This document shows positions 25,883 to 34,507 of a stretch of 64,000 nucleotides of DNA, piece by piece. The DNA is from Desulfovibrionales bacterium. GTDB lineage: Bacteria; Desulfobacterota; Desulfovibrionia; Desulfovibrionales; Desulfovibrionaceae. The DNA is taken from the NCBI GenBank assembly GCA_030156255.1, contig JASGMV010000007.1, positions 25,899 to 89,898 of the forward strand, given 5' to 3'. Under the pieces are notes generated by a model, which saw only the letters and a list, made by a program, of their open reading frames with translations, was not told the DNA's origin and did no database searches. The translations under genes were made by a program, and so were the position numbers. Every line of letters starts with the position of its first letter. Positions within the stretch are counted from its first letter, which is position 1.

Positions 25883-26950
25883 TCAAGTTAAAGAGCTGGG
25901 GAGTTCTTGCGCTTGTCTCGCGGCCAACTGTCCGCAGGCCGCGGCGATGTCCGCGCCCATGGACTTGCGCAGCGTGACGCTGAGTCCGTGTGTGCGCAGG
26001 AATTCCTCGAACTCCAGGACCCGTTGCGGGGCCGGCGCCGTGAACGGCAGGCCCACCGTGTCGTTGTAGGCGATGAGGTTGACCTTGCACTTGCGCTGGC
26101 CCAGCAGGCGCACCAGCTCTCTGGCCTCGCTCGGGGAGTCGTTCACCCCGCCCAGCAGCAGATACTCGAAGGTGATGCGTTCTCTTTCGCGCAGGGGGTA
26201 GCGGTCGGCCGCGGCCATGAGTTCGTCCAGAGGCATGGCCGCCGCGGCTTTGGCCATGATCCGCTCGCGCAGGGCCTGGGTAGGGGCGTGCAGGGAGATG
26301 GCCGGCAAGGCGGCGTCGGCCCGGCCCAGAGCCTCCAGGCCGTTGGGAATCCCAACGGTGGAGACCGTGATCCGCCGCCGCGAAAAGTCCATGCCCAGCG
26401 GGCGGTGCAGCTCGGTGAGGCTCTCCAGCACCGCCGCAAGATTCAGCAGCGGTTCGCCCATGCCCATGAAGACCAGGTTCCGCAGGGGATCGAGCCCCCG
26501 TTGGGCGAGTTCCGCCCGTCCAGTGAGGATTTGTCCGAGAATCTCGCCCCGGCTCAGGTTGCGGACGAAGCCCATGGTCCCGGTGCTGCAAAAGGAGCAG
26601 GCCATGGCGCAGCCCACCTGGGTGGAGACGCACTGCGTGTAATAGCCCTGGCCCGGGATGAGCACGGTTTCGATGCGCCGGCCGTCGCGTAGCTCCAAAA
26701 GCAGCTTGATCGTCCCGTCGTCGCTCTCCAGGGTTTCGACCGGCTTCGGAGGTTGCACGCAGGCGCACTCCCGGAGCTTGGCGCGCAGGTCCTTGGAGAG
26801 GTTGGTCATGGCTTCGACGTCCAAGACCCCCTTTTGCCAAATCCATTGGTATATCTGGTCCGCCCGGTAACCGGGCTGGCCCAGCTCCCTGGCGGCGAAC
26901 TCTTTCAACGCCTCCAGGGTGAAGTTCAGAAGATTGGCGGGCTCGGGCAT
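25883..26950 (-). CDS. rlmN: 23S rRNA/tRNA adenine-C2 methyltransferase RlmN
   Basis: A 355-aa radical-SAM enzyme that methylates C2 of A2503 in 23S rRNA and A37 of some tRNAs. The [4Fe-4S] cluster motif is CAMACSFCSTG. The second methyl-carrying cysteine is near the end (GADIAAACGQLA). GMGEPLLN matches the family. ATG 26950 lies 7 bases after the stop of the upstream gene and so is likely co-transcribed with it. Confidence 0.95.
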   Translation of the reverse strand: MPEPANLLNFTLEALKEFAARELGQPGYRADQIYQWIWQKGVLDVEAMTNLSKDLRAKLRECACVQPPKPVETLESDDGTIKLLLELRDGRRIETVLIPGQGYYTQCVSTQVGCAMACSFCSTGTMGFVRNLSRGEILGQILTGRAELAQRGLDPLRNLVFMGMGEPLLNLAAVLESLTELHRPLGMDFSRRRITVSTVGIPNGLEALGRADAALPAISLHAPTQALRERIMAKAAAAMPLDELMAAADRYPLRERERITFEYLLLGGVNDSPSEARELVRLLGQRKCKVNLIAYNDTVGLPFTAPAPQRVLEFEEFLRTHGLSVTLRKSMGADIAAACGQLAARQAQELPSSLT

Positions 26951-26957
26951 TTTGGGA

Positions 26958-28367
26958 TCAGAACCTCGGCTTGAGCGTGAGTTTGAATCCGTCCGGCAGG
27001 CGCTCCACGACGGGCTCAACCCTGGGGTTGCCGTTCATGTAGAGCTCCAGACGCAGCTTGTCCGGGAGCAGGCTCGCGCGAATCCCTTTGACCAGTTCCT
27101 TTTCCAGGGTGAGCGTCTCAGGCCCCGTGTAGGTCCAGCGTCCTTTGAGGTCCAGAATCACCCGGTAGGGATTGCGGGCGTAGGTTCCGGTGTATCCCCC
27201 GGCCGGGCCGGCGGCCAGAATGCGCAGGACGAAGTTTTTGCCTTCCTGCGAGGGGATGAGGCGTTTCAGCGTGTATTCGGTCGGCTGGGCCGGCGTTTTG
27301 GGCGCGCTCGCCGACGTCGCTTCCGGAGCGACCGGACGCTCGGTGGGCTTTGGGCCGGCCGGAGGCGCCGCGACAACCGTCGCCTTCGAGGCTGCGGGGC
27401 TCGGCGCGGCGGCCGGGCTTTCGCCGGCTTCGCCCGGGGCCGCCTGAGCGGCTTCGGACCCGGACAGGATGCGTTTTTGGAGCTGCAGCAAGGCCTCGGG
27501 AACGGCCGCCGCCTTGTCTTCGGACACCTGCACCGTGGTCACGGGCTTGACGGCCTTGGGAGTCTTAGGCGTTCCGGGCCCTGCCGCCGGGGGAGACGGG
27601 TCGGGCAATTCGATCATGGGCGCTTTCGGTTCGCCGGCCGTGGCGATTCGCGGTTGATCCGGCGCCGGCGCGGCTTTTATGTCCTGGGGCCGCCCCAGCA
27701 GGCCGTCGTCCTGTTTGTAGGAGAAAAGTTCGACGATGGAGTCGTTTTTCTGGAAGCGCCGTTGCACCTGTTTGACGATCAGTTTGGTTTGGGGATCGTA
27801 CCACAGGGTCGTGGACCACAGGCCCCGAGTGGGGTCGCCGACCACCACCTTGAAGGCGTCGAACGTCCCGGCCGGGACCTTGACCTCTTCAAAACCTACG
27901 GCCTCGCCTTCCACGGGATAGGGCCACTTGTCCCTGTGGGCGTCGCTGATGGAAACCGTGGAGCTCCATTTCTTGCCGGGCAAAAGCGGCCAGGAGAACA
28001 TGGCGTTGTCCGGATAGTAGGTCTTGTCCAGCGGTTTGCCGTCCCGGAGGGTGGTGATGTAGTTGCGCGTCGCCTCGTCGTAGAGCTCCACCAAAACGCC
28101 CTGCTCGGGCGACGTCGTCTGGATGCGATGCACGGGACGGCCGCGCCAGACGTCGTCGGGCAGCGCCTCGTACTTGATCGTGTGCGCCAAATTCGAGCCC
28201 TTGACCACCGTGGTCCATGCAACGCCGGGCGCGGGAAAGCCGACTGGCACGGAGGCCCGGCTGTCGGTCTGGTTCGCCGTCTGGTCCTGGGCCAGCGCTT
28301 CGGGGGCCGGTGAAGCCAAAAACAGCAGACAGGCGATGCAGCAGCAGAAAAAGCGTTTTGCAAGCAT
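26958..28367 (-). CDS. Secreted protein with AMIN-like C-terminal domain
   Basis: A 469-aa protein with a signal peptide (LAKRFFCCCIACLLFLAS, likely cut after ALA-QD). Residues about 35-240 form a beta-rich domain resembling DUF3108-type periplasmic proteins. A long Pro/Ala/Lys linker (about 250-370) follows. The last 95 residues (PYRVILDLKGRW ... LRLELYMNG) look like an AMIN domain, which in other proteins binds peptidoglycan or directs envelope location. No catalytic motif is visible. ATG 28367 has GGAGG 6 bases upstream. It lies between a heptosyltransferase gene and rlmN. Confidence 0.65.
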   Translation of the reverse strand: MLAKRFFCCCIACLLFLASPAPEALAQDQTANQTDSRASVPVGFPAPGVAWTTVVKGSNLAHTIKYEALPDDVWRGRPVHRIQTTSPEQGVLVELYDEATRNYITTLRDGKPLDKTYYPDNAMFSWPLLPGKKWSSTVSISDAHRDKWPYPVEGEAVGFEEVKVPAGTFDAFKVVVGDPTRGLWSTTLWYDPQTKLIVKQVQRRFQKNDSIVELFSYKQDDGLLGRPQDIKAAPAPDQPRIATAGEPKAPMIELPDPSPPAAGPGTPKTPKAVKPVTTVQVSEDKAAAVPEALLQLQKRILSGSEAAQAAPGEAGESPAAAPSPAASKATVVAAPPAGPKPTERPVAPEATSASAPKTPAQPTEYTLKRLIPSQEGKNFVLRILAAGPAGGYTGTYARNPYRVILDLKGRWTYTGPETLTLEKELVKGIRASLLPDKLRLELYMNGNPRVEPVVERLPDGFKLTLKPRF

Positions 28368-28416
28368 GAGGGACCTCCACGGATCCATTGGAACGACCGG
28401 GCGAAGTCTCCCGAAG

Positions 28417-29475
28417 CTATCCCAAAGGCGCGTCTGCTTCAACAGGGCTTGCGGCGCCTATCAGCCCTAGCGCTGCGGCGCAGGCCTGTTCGGGAGTGAT
28501 GCGGCGCATGCAGTCATGATGCTTTTGGGGACATTGCTTGGGGCCGTGCAGGCCGCAGGGCCGGCAGGGCAGGTCCGTCTCAAGCACGGTGGAGCCTTCC
28601 CCCCGCGGGAAGAATCCCAATTCCCGAACCGTGGGGCCGAACAAGGCGACCACGGGCGTTTTCTGGACCCAGGCCAGATGCATGGGGCCGGAGTCGTTGG
28701 AGAGGTATACGGACATCCTGCCGAGGCAGGCCGCGAGCACGGGCAGGCTCAAGCGTCCTGAGAGGTCCAGGACCGCGTCCTCGCGCAGGCCGGAGGCGCC
28801 CAACGCCCGGGCCGCGGCGGATTCTTCCCCCGGCCCGGCGAACAGCACGCTCTTGACGCCCTGCTTGGCGGCCAGGGCCATGGTTTGTCCGAAATACTCC
28901 GCGGGCCAGCGCTTGGTGGGCCACACCGACCCGGGATGGATGCCCAGCACGGGGCCGTCCGTGAACCCGTCCAGCAGCCGCGCCGCCTCCAGAACCGCCG
29001 GCTCCGGCAGCTCAAGTTTCGGCCAGGGCGGCGTCTTGTCCAAACCCAGCGGCCCGACCAGCTCCATGAGCCGTTCGATTTCCGCAAGCTCCCGGAATTT
29101 TCTGTCCACCGTCTCCGTGTAGGCGAGCTTGTTGAACCACGGATCGTTGTAGCCGATGCGCCGGGGCGCGCCGGAGGCTTTGGCGACAAGAGCGCTGCGC
29201 AGGCTGCGGTGGGTGGATATCCATACGTCGAACCTCTCGCCGGCCAGTCGTTGGCCAAGCCGCCAGGCGCTGGCCAGAGACTTGTCCCGGCCGCGCTTGT
29301 CGAAGCCGCGCACGGCGTTGACAAAGGATAGCGCCTGGAACAACCCCGCCAGTCCTCCGCGCGTGAAGAACTGGATTTCCGCCTCGGGGTAGGCTTGCCG
29401 GAGTCGTTGCAGCAAGGGCAGGGTCAACACGGCGTCGCCCAGAAAGGCGGTTTGCCATACGCCGATTTTTTTCAC
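28417..29475 (-). CDS. Lipopolysaccharide heptosyltransferase (GT9 family, WaaF-like)
   Basis: A 352-aa GT-B glycosyltransferase adding ADP-heptose to the LPS inner core. The N-terminal part starts KKIGVWQTAFLGDAVLTLPLL. The donor-side motifs HPGSVWPTKRWP and SNDSGPMHLAW, and ALFGPT, are typical of family GT9. A cysteine cluster (CRPCGLHGPKQCPQKHHDC) near the C-terminus is common in heptosyltransferase II-type proteins. Assignment to WaaF rather than WaaC is tentative. It implies an LPS-bearing outer membrane. Confidence 0.87.
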   Translation of the reverse strand: MKKIGVWQTAFLGDAVLTLPLLQRLRQAYPEAEIQFFTRGGLAGLFQALSFVNAVRGFDKRGRDKSLASAWRLGQRLAGERFDVWISTHRSLRSALVAKASGAPRRIGYNDPWFNKLAYTETVDRKFRELAEIERLMELVGPLGLDKTPPWPKLELPEPAVLEAARLLDGFTDGPVLGIHPGSVWPTKRWPAEYFGQTMALAAKQGVKSVLFAGPGEESAAARALGASGLREDAVLDLSGRLSLPVLAACLGRMSVYLSNDSGPMHLAWVQKTPVVALFGPTVRELGFFPRGEGSTVLETDLPCRPCGLHGPKQCPQKHHDCMRRITPEQACAAALGLIGAASPVEADAPLG

Positions 29476-29562
29476 GTGTTTCTACTCCCGCTGCGGGCGC
29501 CGGGTGCTTGCGGGATGCGGCCGCCCTTATTATGATGCCGCAAACCCGAGCCGGAGGCGCTG

Positions 29563-29802
29563 ATGAAATACATCATGTTTGAGGATTTTTCCGGAGACCC
29601 GATTCCGATCATCTTTCCCCACCGGATCGACCATGGGGAGATGCGCGAGCAGGTTCCGTACTCCAAAGTTTTGTCCGCAGGGTACGTCCAAGTCCGCGAG
29701 GGCAAGTTCTATTGCCATGGCGAAGCCAAGTCTCTGAACGCCCGCGCCCGCTCCGAAGACGCCAAAATTCTGGACGAAAAATTCTCCAAGCCGGAAGCCT
29801 GA
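29563..29802 (+). CDS. Small conserved-looking protein of unknown function
   Basis: A 79-aa protein with GGAGG 5 bases before ATG 29563. The composition is balanced, with no membrane helix. The first half is hydrophobic and mixed (MFEDFSGDPIPIIFPHRIDHGEM). The tail is charged (AKSLNARARSEDAKILDEKF). I do not recognise a family. The good ribosome-binding site and a terminator-like element just after the stop (GAAGC ... GCTTCTTTTT, 29795-29823) support a real gene. It is divergent from the heptosyltransferase. Confidence 0.65.
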   Translation: MKYIMFEDFSGDPIPIIFPHRIDHGEMREQVPYSKVLSAGYVQVREGKFYCHGEAKSLNARARSEDAKILDEKFSKPEA

Positions 29803-29910
29803 AATCTGCGGGCGCTTCTTTTTGGACCGTTTTTTGTCCGCAAACGCCGCCGCATCGCCATGCGGAAACGCTCCGCTCATAGGGTTTTTCTTTGCTGCCC
29901 TTCGAGCCGT

Positions 29911-29985
29911 TTCGCTTTGAGAACGTTCAACTGCTCGGCAAGGATTTGCCCGAAAATCCTTGCCGCGAAATGTGTTCGTCGCACG
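29911..29985 (-). repeat. Dispersed hairpin repeat, copy C (inverted)
   Basis: On the minus strand it reads ACATTTCGCGGCAAGGATTT followed by the opposite arm AAATCCTTGCC (29937-29947 and 29954-29964), then a degenerate second hairpin ending CGAAACGGC. It matches copy B over about 70 bases but in the opposite orientation. It lies between the 79-aa gene and radA. Confidence 0.75.
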
Positions 29986-30061
29986 GTGTTCAGTTTCGGA
30001 TTGCAATCCACATGCAAAAGGGTTTTTCCCTTTTCCCCAATCTTATCAAACGATTATTATT

Positions 30062-31384
30062 TTAGCCGAACAGTCCTTCCTGGAGGTCCTGGAGTCGCCG
30101 GCACCCTCCGTCTCCCGGGCGAAACACCGGTTTGTAGCCCAGCCGGCGGGCTTGCTTGAGCCGTCTCGCCTCGCCGACCACGGGCCGCACCTGGCCGTTG
30201 AGGTCCACCTCCCCCCAGAAGACCGCCGACTCCGGCAGCGGCCTGTCGAAAAAGGAAGACAGGGTCGCGGCGGCCACGCCGAGGTCCAGGCCGGGGTCCC
30301 GCAAGGCCAGCCCGCCGCCGATTTTGGCGTAGATGTCGAACTGGGCCAGATTCAGGTTGAGCCGCTTTTCCAACACGGCCAGCAGCAGATGCAGCCGGTT
30401 GGTGTCGAATCCCAGGCAGGTACGCCGTGGAATGCTCAGAAACGACCGGCTGGCCAGCACCTGAATCTCCACGGCCAGGGGCCTGGAGCCGTCCAAAGCC
30501 ATGACCACGGCCGCGCCGCTCAAGGAGCGCTCCCGCTCGCCCAGAAAGAACGTGGACGGGTCCTCCACCACGGCGAGCCCCCCGCGCTCCATGCTGAACA
30601 CCAAAAGCTCGTCGCTCGGTCCGAAGCGGTTCTTGAGCACGCGCAGGATGCGGTAGCCTTGACGCCGTTCCCCCTCCAGGGACAGTACGGTGTCCACCAT
30701 GTGCTCCAGCAGTTTTGGCCCGGCGATCTGCCCGTCCTTGGTGACGTGGCCGACGAGCATCAGCGTGGCGCCCGTGGTTTTGGCCTGCTCCACCAACTCG
30801 GCGGCGACGGCTCGCACTTGGCCGACGGAGCCGGGAACGCCCTCCGCTCTGGGCGAGGCCAGGGTCTGCACGGAGTCCACGATGACGAGGTCGGGCGGCG
30901 GAGTTTGCCGCAGGCCTTCGAGCGCGGCGTCCACGTTGGCGGCGGCCACGGCGGGGAGACCGGCGCCCAGCAAACCGAGCCGCTCCGCGCGCATGCGAAG
31001 CTGCGGCAAAGACTCCTCGCCTGAAACGTAGAGCGTCTTGCGCCCGAGGCTGGCGAGGCGGCCGGCCAGTTGCAGCAGCAGGGTGGACTTGCCCACGCCG
31101 GGTTCGCCGGCCATGAGCAGGGCGGCGCCGGGGACCAGGCCCGGCCCCAGCAAGGCGTCCAAAGCGCGAAGGCCGGTGCTCCGGGCGCCGAGGCCCGAGA
31201 CCTCAACGTCTTCCAGCAGGGATGCGGAAAGAGCGGGGGATGAGGAAAGCGGCTTGCCGCCGGGCTTGGCCGCGACGGTCTGCGGCGCCAGAGTGTTCCA
31301 CGCGCCGCACCCGGGGCACTGACCCTGCCAGCGCAGTTGCTCGTAGCCGCACTGGGCGCAACGATGGACTTCTCGAGTCTTCAC
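30062..31384 (-). CDS. radA: DNA repair protein RadA (Sms)
   Basis: A 440-aa RecA-like helicase that helps process recombination intermediates. The N-terminal C4 zinc finger (CAQCGYEQLRWQGQCPGC), the Walker A GEPGVGKST (about 92-100), the RadA-specific LKNRFG and a C-terminal Lon-protease-like domain with inactive active site (about 290-440) are all visible in the usual order. Normal length. A small hairpin (AAAAGGG / CCCTTTT, about 30016-30035) follows the stop. Confidence 0.96.
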   Translation of the reverse strand: MKTREVHRCAQCGYEQLRWQGQCPGCGAWNTLAPQTVAAKPGGKPLSSSPALSASLLEDVEVSGLGARSTGLRALDALLGPGLVPGAALLMAGEPGVGKSTLLLQLAGRLASLGRKTLYVSGEESLPQLRMRAERLGLLGAGLPAVAAANVDAALEGLRQTPPPDLVIVDSVQTLASPRAEGVPGSVGQVRAVAAELVEQAKTTGATLMLVGHVTKDGQIAGPKLLEHMVDTVLSLEGERRQGYRILRVLKNRFGPSDELLVFSMERGGLAVVEDPSTFFLGERERSLSGAAVVMALDGSRPLAVEIQVLASRSFLSIPRRTCLGFDTNRLHLLLAVLEKRLNLNLAQFDIYAKIGGGLALRDPGLDLGVAAATLSSFFDRPLPESAVFWGEVDLNGQVRPVVGEARRLKQARRLGYKPVFRPGDGGCRRLQDLQEGLFG

Positions 31385-31416
31385 GGCGTAGGCCTGTCCG
31401 GGCCCATGGCCTCGAT

Positions 31417-32415
31417 CTACTCTTTGGCGTCCTGGGCCGAGACCACCTTGACCTGAAATTCCCGGACCAAGGGCGACGGGTTGAAAAAGACCGCCATGAA
31501 CGGCGTATCCATGCCTTTTTTCAAATAGGTGTTGTTGGCCAGAATGCCCACATCCGCGGACAAGGCCGCATCAATGGCCTCGGGCGTCTCCACCTGGAGC
31601 TGGTACATGGACAGCGTGTTGCCGCACTTGACGGATTTGGAGGCCAACACGGCGCCTTTTCCGTCATAAAGATCGGCCTGGACCGTGATCATCTCCTTGG
31701 GCGCGTCGAAATTATTCACGGCCTTGCCTTCGACCACGAAAAGCTGGCCGGCCTTCTCGTTGTCCAGGTAGTATTGCCGGACATTTTTCAGGCCGATGCC
31801 TTTGACCTGATCGCCGGGGGATACGGGAGGCTGGGCTTGCCCCTCCTGGGCGGGCTGCGCCGCCTCCGTCCGGTTGGCGGCGTCGGACAGGCCGACCGCG
31901 CCGAACAGCGCATCCTTGAAATACCAGCCCGCAGCGCCCAGTATACCGAGGATGATCACCAAAACGAGAAGAACGATCAGCGACTTCTTGGACCCGCCCT
32001 TTTTGGGCTTGGAGTCCAAGGAAAGGTCTCCGCCGTCCTCGAAATCTTCGTCCTCGTATTCCTCGTCTTCTTCCTCTTCCTCGTCGTCGGCCAAGTCGTC
32101 TTCGTCGTCGGGGAAGTCGCCGAAGCCTTCTTCCTCTTCTTCGTCTTCCTCGTCTGCGGCGGAAGCGGAGGGTTCGTCGTCAAAACCATCGCCAAAGAGG
32201 TCTTCATCCTCTTCCGCTTCGGCTTGATCGCCGCCGAACTCTTCATCCAGGCCGAAATCCTCCTCTTCCTCCGGTGGCGGAGGAGGTGGAGGCGCCGGCG
32301 GCGACACTTTGAAGATGTTGCCGCATTTGGAGCATTTGACTTTGGCGCCGCCTTTGGGAATGCGGTCGTCAGGCAGGTTAAACTTGGTGGAGCAATTTTC
32401 GCACTGGACGATCAT
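31417..32415 (-). CDS. MJ0042 zinc-ribbon membrane protein with DUF3426-like domain
   Basis: A 332-aa protein. Residues 1-38 are an MJ0042-type zinc ribbon (CENC ... CSKC). A run of prolines (PPAPPPPPPP) follows. Residues about 50-130 are almost entirely Glu and Asp. A basic patch (KPKKGGSKK) leads to a single membrane helix (about 143-165). The rest (about 195-332) resembles the DUF3426/FxLYD-like periplasmic domain. No catalytic role is known. A cytoplasmic zinc and acidic arm linked to an outer domain is the likely topology. It lies between radA and hpt. Confidence 0.8.
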   Translation of the reverse strand: MIVQCENCSTKFNLPDDRIPKGGAKVKCSKCGNIFKVSPPAPPPPPPPEEEEDFGLDEEFGGDQAEAEEDEDLFGDGFDDEPSASAADEEDEEEEEGFGDFPDDEDDLADDEEEEEDEEYEDEDFEDGGDLSLDSKPKKGGSKKSLIVLLVLVIILGILGAAGWYFKDALFGAVGLSDAANRTEAAQPAQEGQAQPPVSPGDQVKGIGLKNVRQYYLDNEKAGQLFVVEGKAVNNFDAPKEMITVQADLYDGKGAVLASKSVKCGNTLSMYQLQVETPEAIDAALSADVGILANNTYLKKGMDTPFMAVFFNPSPLVREFQVKVVSAQDAKE

Positions 32416-32427
32416 ACGGCGCTCACT

Positions 32428-32967
32428 TTACGCTTGGACGTCCTCTTCGAGCACGAGCTCGTAGAGCGCATCGAGGGAACGGTGCCTTTCGGCGTAATCC
32501 AGTCCATAGCCGACCAGAAACCCTTTTTCCAGGTCGAAGCCTGAAAAGTCAACCTCGAGGTCCACTTCCCGCCGCTCCTGTTTGTTGATCAAAACGCATG
32601 TCTTGAGGGTCTTGGGTCCTCGTTTTTGCAGCACTTCCTGCAGATACTTCAAAGACCGACCGGTATCCGCGATGTCGTCCACCAGCAGCACGTTCAACCC
32701 TCTTACGTCCTGATCCAGGTCCTTGACGAGAATGGGCCGGGTCTTGGGACTTGAGTCATCTTGATAACTCGACAAGCGTAAAAAATCCACCTGCACCGGC
32801 AGATCCAAACGACGTACCAAATCTGCGAAAAACAGGAACGCGCCCTTCAGCACGCACACGGCCAGCAGCGGTTCTCCGCGGTAGGCCTCGCTCACGCTTT
32901 CGGCCAATTTCCCCACGCGGACCCGCACCGCTTCGGCGTCGACCACTTGTATCAGTTTCTCCGGCAT
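32428..32967 (-). CDS. hpt: Hypoxanthine phosphoribosyltransferase
   Basis: A 179-aa purine-salvage enzyme making IMP or GMP from the base and PRPP. The PRPP-binding motif LLVDDIADTGRSL and the C-terminal YAERHRSLDALYEL fit the Hpt family. ATG 32967 is chosen because GGGAGGG lies at the right distance. ATG 32973 would be too close to it. It ends 12 bases before the zinc-ribbon gene on the same strand. Confidence 0.93.
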   Translation of the reverse strand: MPEKLIQVVDAEAVRVRVGKLAESVSEAYRGEPLLAVCVLKGAFLFFADLVRRLDLPVQVDFLRLSSYQDDSSPKTRPILVKDLDQDVRGLNVLLVDDIADTGRSLKYLQEVLQKRGPKTLKTCVLINKQERREVDLEVDFSGFDLEKGFLVGYGLDYAERHRSLDALYELVLEEDVQA

Positions 32968-32998
32968 CGACATCCCTCCCAAGCCCCGAAATCGGAAT

Positions 32999-33457
32999 TT
33001 ACAATTCAATGAGCATGGCGGTTTCGTCGCAATCGGGGAATTTGTGGCAGTTCAGGCAATCGGCCCATATTTTTTGGGGCAAAATATCCTTGTTCACCAC
33101 GGTGAAACCCATGTCCCTGAAAAAATCGACCACGTATGTCAGCGTGAACACGCGATAGATGCCCAGCGTCACAGCTTCGGAGAGGCAGGACTCCACCAGC
33201 TTGCGGCCGACGCCCAGCCCCCGCTGCTCTGCGCGCACCACCAGGGAGCGCACTTCGGCCAAGTCCTCCCAGCAGATGGACAAGCCGCAGCAGCCGACGA
33301 GCCCGTCCCCCTCTGCGGCCACGGTCATGTCCCGCAGATGCGTGTAGAGGCTGTTGACGGAGCGGGGCAACATATCGCCCCGGGCCGCGCCCTCGTTGAT
33401 AAGCGCATGCATCGGCTTCACGTCCTGGATGCGCGCTTTGCGAATGGTTGTGGTCAT
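32999..33457 (-). CDS. GNAT N-acetyltransferase, short ArgA-type
   Basis: A 152-aa acetyltransferase with the acetyl-CoA loop EQRGLGVGRKLV. The C-terminal block (VDFFRDMGFTVVNKDILPQ then CLNCHKFPDC) resembles short-form N-acetylglutamate synthases that start arginine synthesis from glutamate and acetyl-CoA. The amino-acid-kinase-like N-terminal domain of E. coli ArgA is absent, as in the short form. The substrate is inferred. Confidence 0.78.
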   Translation of the reverse strand: MTTTIRKARIQDVKPMHALINEGAARGDMLPRSVNSLYTHLRDMTVAAEGDGLVGCCGLSICWEDLAEVRSLVVRAEQRGLGVGRKLVESCLSEAVTLGIYRVFTLTYVVDFFRDMGFTVVNKDILPQKIWADCLNCHKFPDCDETAMLIEL

Positions 33458-33458
33458 A

Positions 33459-33935
33459 TTAATTGGAAGCGAGCTTGTCCACGGTCAACTTGAGCTGTTC
33501 GAAAGAGGCGTATCCCGTATGCTTGATCATCAGCTCGCCCTTGGGATCGTACATGAGGATCACCGGAATCGACTGGACGCCGTACAGCATCGCCGCGTCG
33601 TCCGACGCCTGGTAGACCTGATAGTTGAGAGGCCGTTTCGCCAGAAAATTTTTGAGCTTGGCCAGGCTTTTGTCCACCGAAGCGCCGATGACCAGCAAAT
33701 CCTTGTCGCCGAACTCGGCGCGCAGCTTGGTCAGCTCGGGCAGCTCCTGCTGGCAGGCCGGGCACCACGTGGCCCAGAAATTCACCAAAACCACCTTGCC
33801 TTTGGACTCGGCGATCTTCTGGAGCAAGGCGTCGGCGTCCAGATATTGGACTTCCCCGCCGGCCGGCGCTCCCGAGCACGCGAGCAGCAGGGTTCCAACG
33901 ACAACGCAAAGCGCCGCTTTTTTTATCTTCAGCAT
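33459..33935 (-). CDS. Thioredoxin-fold lipoprotein (TlpA/ResA-like)
   Basis: A 158-aa protein with a lipobox LLLAC near residue 18 and a thioredoxin fold with redox motif WCPAC (FWATWCPACQQELPEL). The cis-Pro region SIPVILMY is present. It acts outside the cytoplasmic membrane, likely reducing disulfides, for instance in cytochrome c maturation. GGGGAGG lies 7 bases before ATG 33935. Its stop lies 1 base from the start of the next gene (the acetyltransferase), indicating co-transcription. Confidence 0.88.
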   Translation of the reverse strand: MLKIKKAALCVVVGTLLLACSGAPAGGEVQYLDADALLQKIAESKGKVVLVNFWATWCPACQQELPELTKLRAEFGDKDLLVIGASVDKSLAKLKNFLAKRPLNYQVYQASDDAAMLYGVQSIPVILMYDPKGELMIKHTGYASFEQLKLTVDKLASN

Positions 33936-33966
33936 CTTGCAGCCTCCCCTTGCAAATGGCGTTCGT

Positions 33967-34416
33967 TCAGCCGCCGGACTCGTCAAACATGCTGATGCGC
34001 CGCAGGTGCCGGTCGCCCTCGAAATTCGTTTCGAGAAAAACGTCCACCAGGGATAACGCCGTTCCCAGGCCAATCACCCGCTGCCCCATGCAGAGCACGT
34101 TGGCGTCGTTGTGGGCTCGGGCCATGCGCGCCATGTATTCGTTGAAGCACACGGCGGCGCGAACGCCTTTGCGGCGGTTGGCGGCCATGGACATGCCGAG
34201 GCCCGTGCCGCAAATCAAAATTCCCAAAACCTCCGGCCCGGCGCCGGCCACGGCCCGAGCGACCTTGTCCGCGAAAACGGGGTAGTCGCAGCTCACGGAC
34301 TCGTAGACGCCGACGTCCTCGACCTCCAGGCCGCGATCCGCAAGAACCTGCTTGATCGCCTCCTTGAATTCGAAACCGCCATGGTCCGCGCCGATCACAA
34401 CTTTACTGCACGTCAT
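33967..34416 (-). CDS. rpiB: Ribose-5-phosphate isomerase B
   Basis: A 149-aa RpiB/LacAB-family isomerase. The family start VVIGADHGGFEFKEAI, the catalytic-Cys motif ICGTGLGMSMAANR and the active-site ARAHNDANVL are clear. It interconverts ribose-5-phosphate and ribulose-5-phosphate in the pentose phosphate pathway. ATG 34416 has GGGAGGG just upstream. It is followed after 31 bases by the thioredoxin lipoprotein gene. Confidence 0.94.
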   Translation of the reverse strand: MTCSKVVIGADHGGFEFKEAIKQVLADRGLEVEDVGVYESVSCDYPVFADKVARAVAGAGPEVLGILICGTGLGMSMAANRRKGVRAAVCFNEYMARMARAHNDANVLCMGQRVIGLGTALSLVDVFLETNFEGDRHLRRISMFDESGG

Positions 34417-34507
34417 GAAGCCCTCCCGGAGCAATGCAAAAACAGACACTCCCCGCCCGGCCCGGCCGCGCGGGTTTGGGGCGGCGCACCTCTTCGTAGG
34501 AAAAACG

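Noticed and set aside
31900..32270. Repeated TCTTCCTC-type runs that might be a tandem repeat array
   Set aside because: They are Glu/Asp codons of the zinc-ribbon protein, read on the other strand. Not a CRISPR or independent array.
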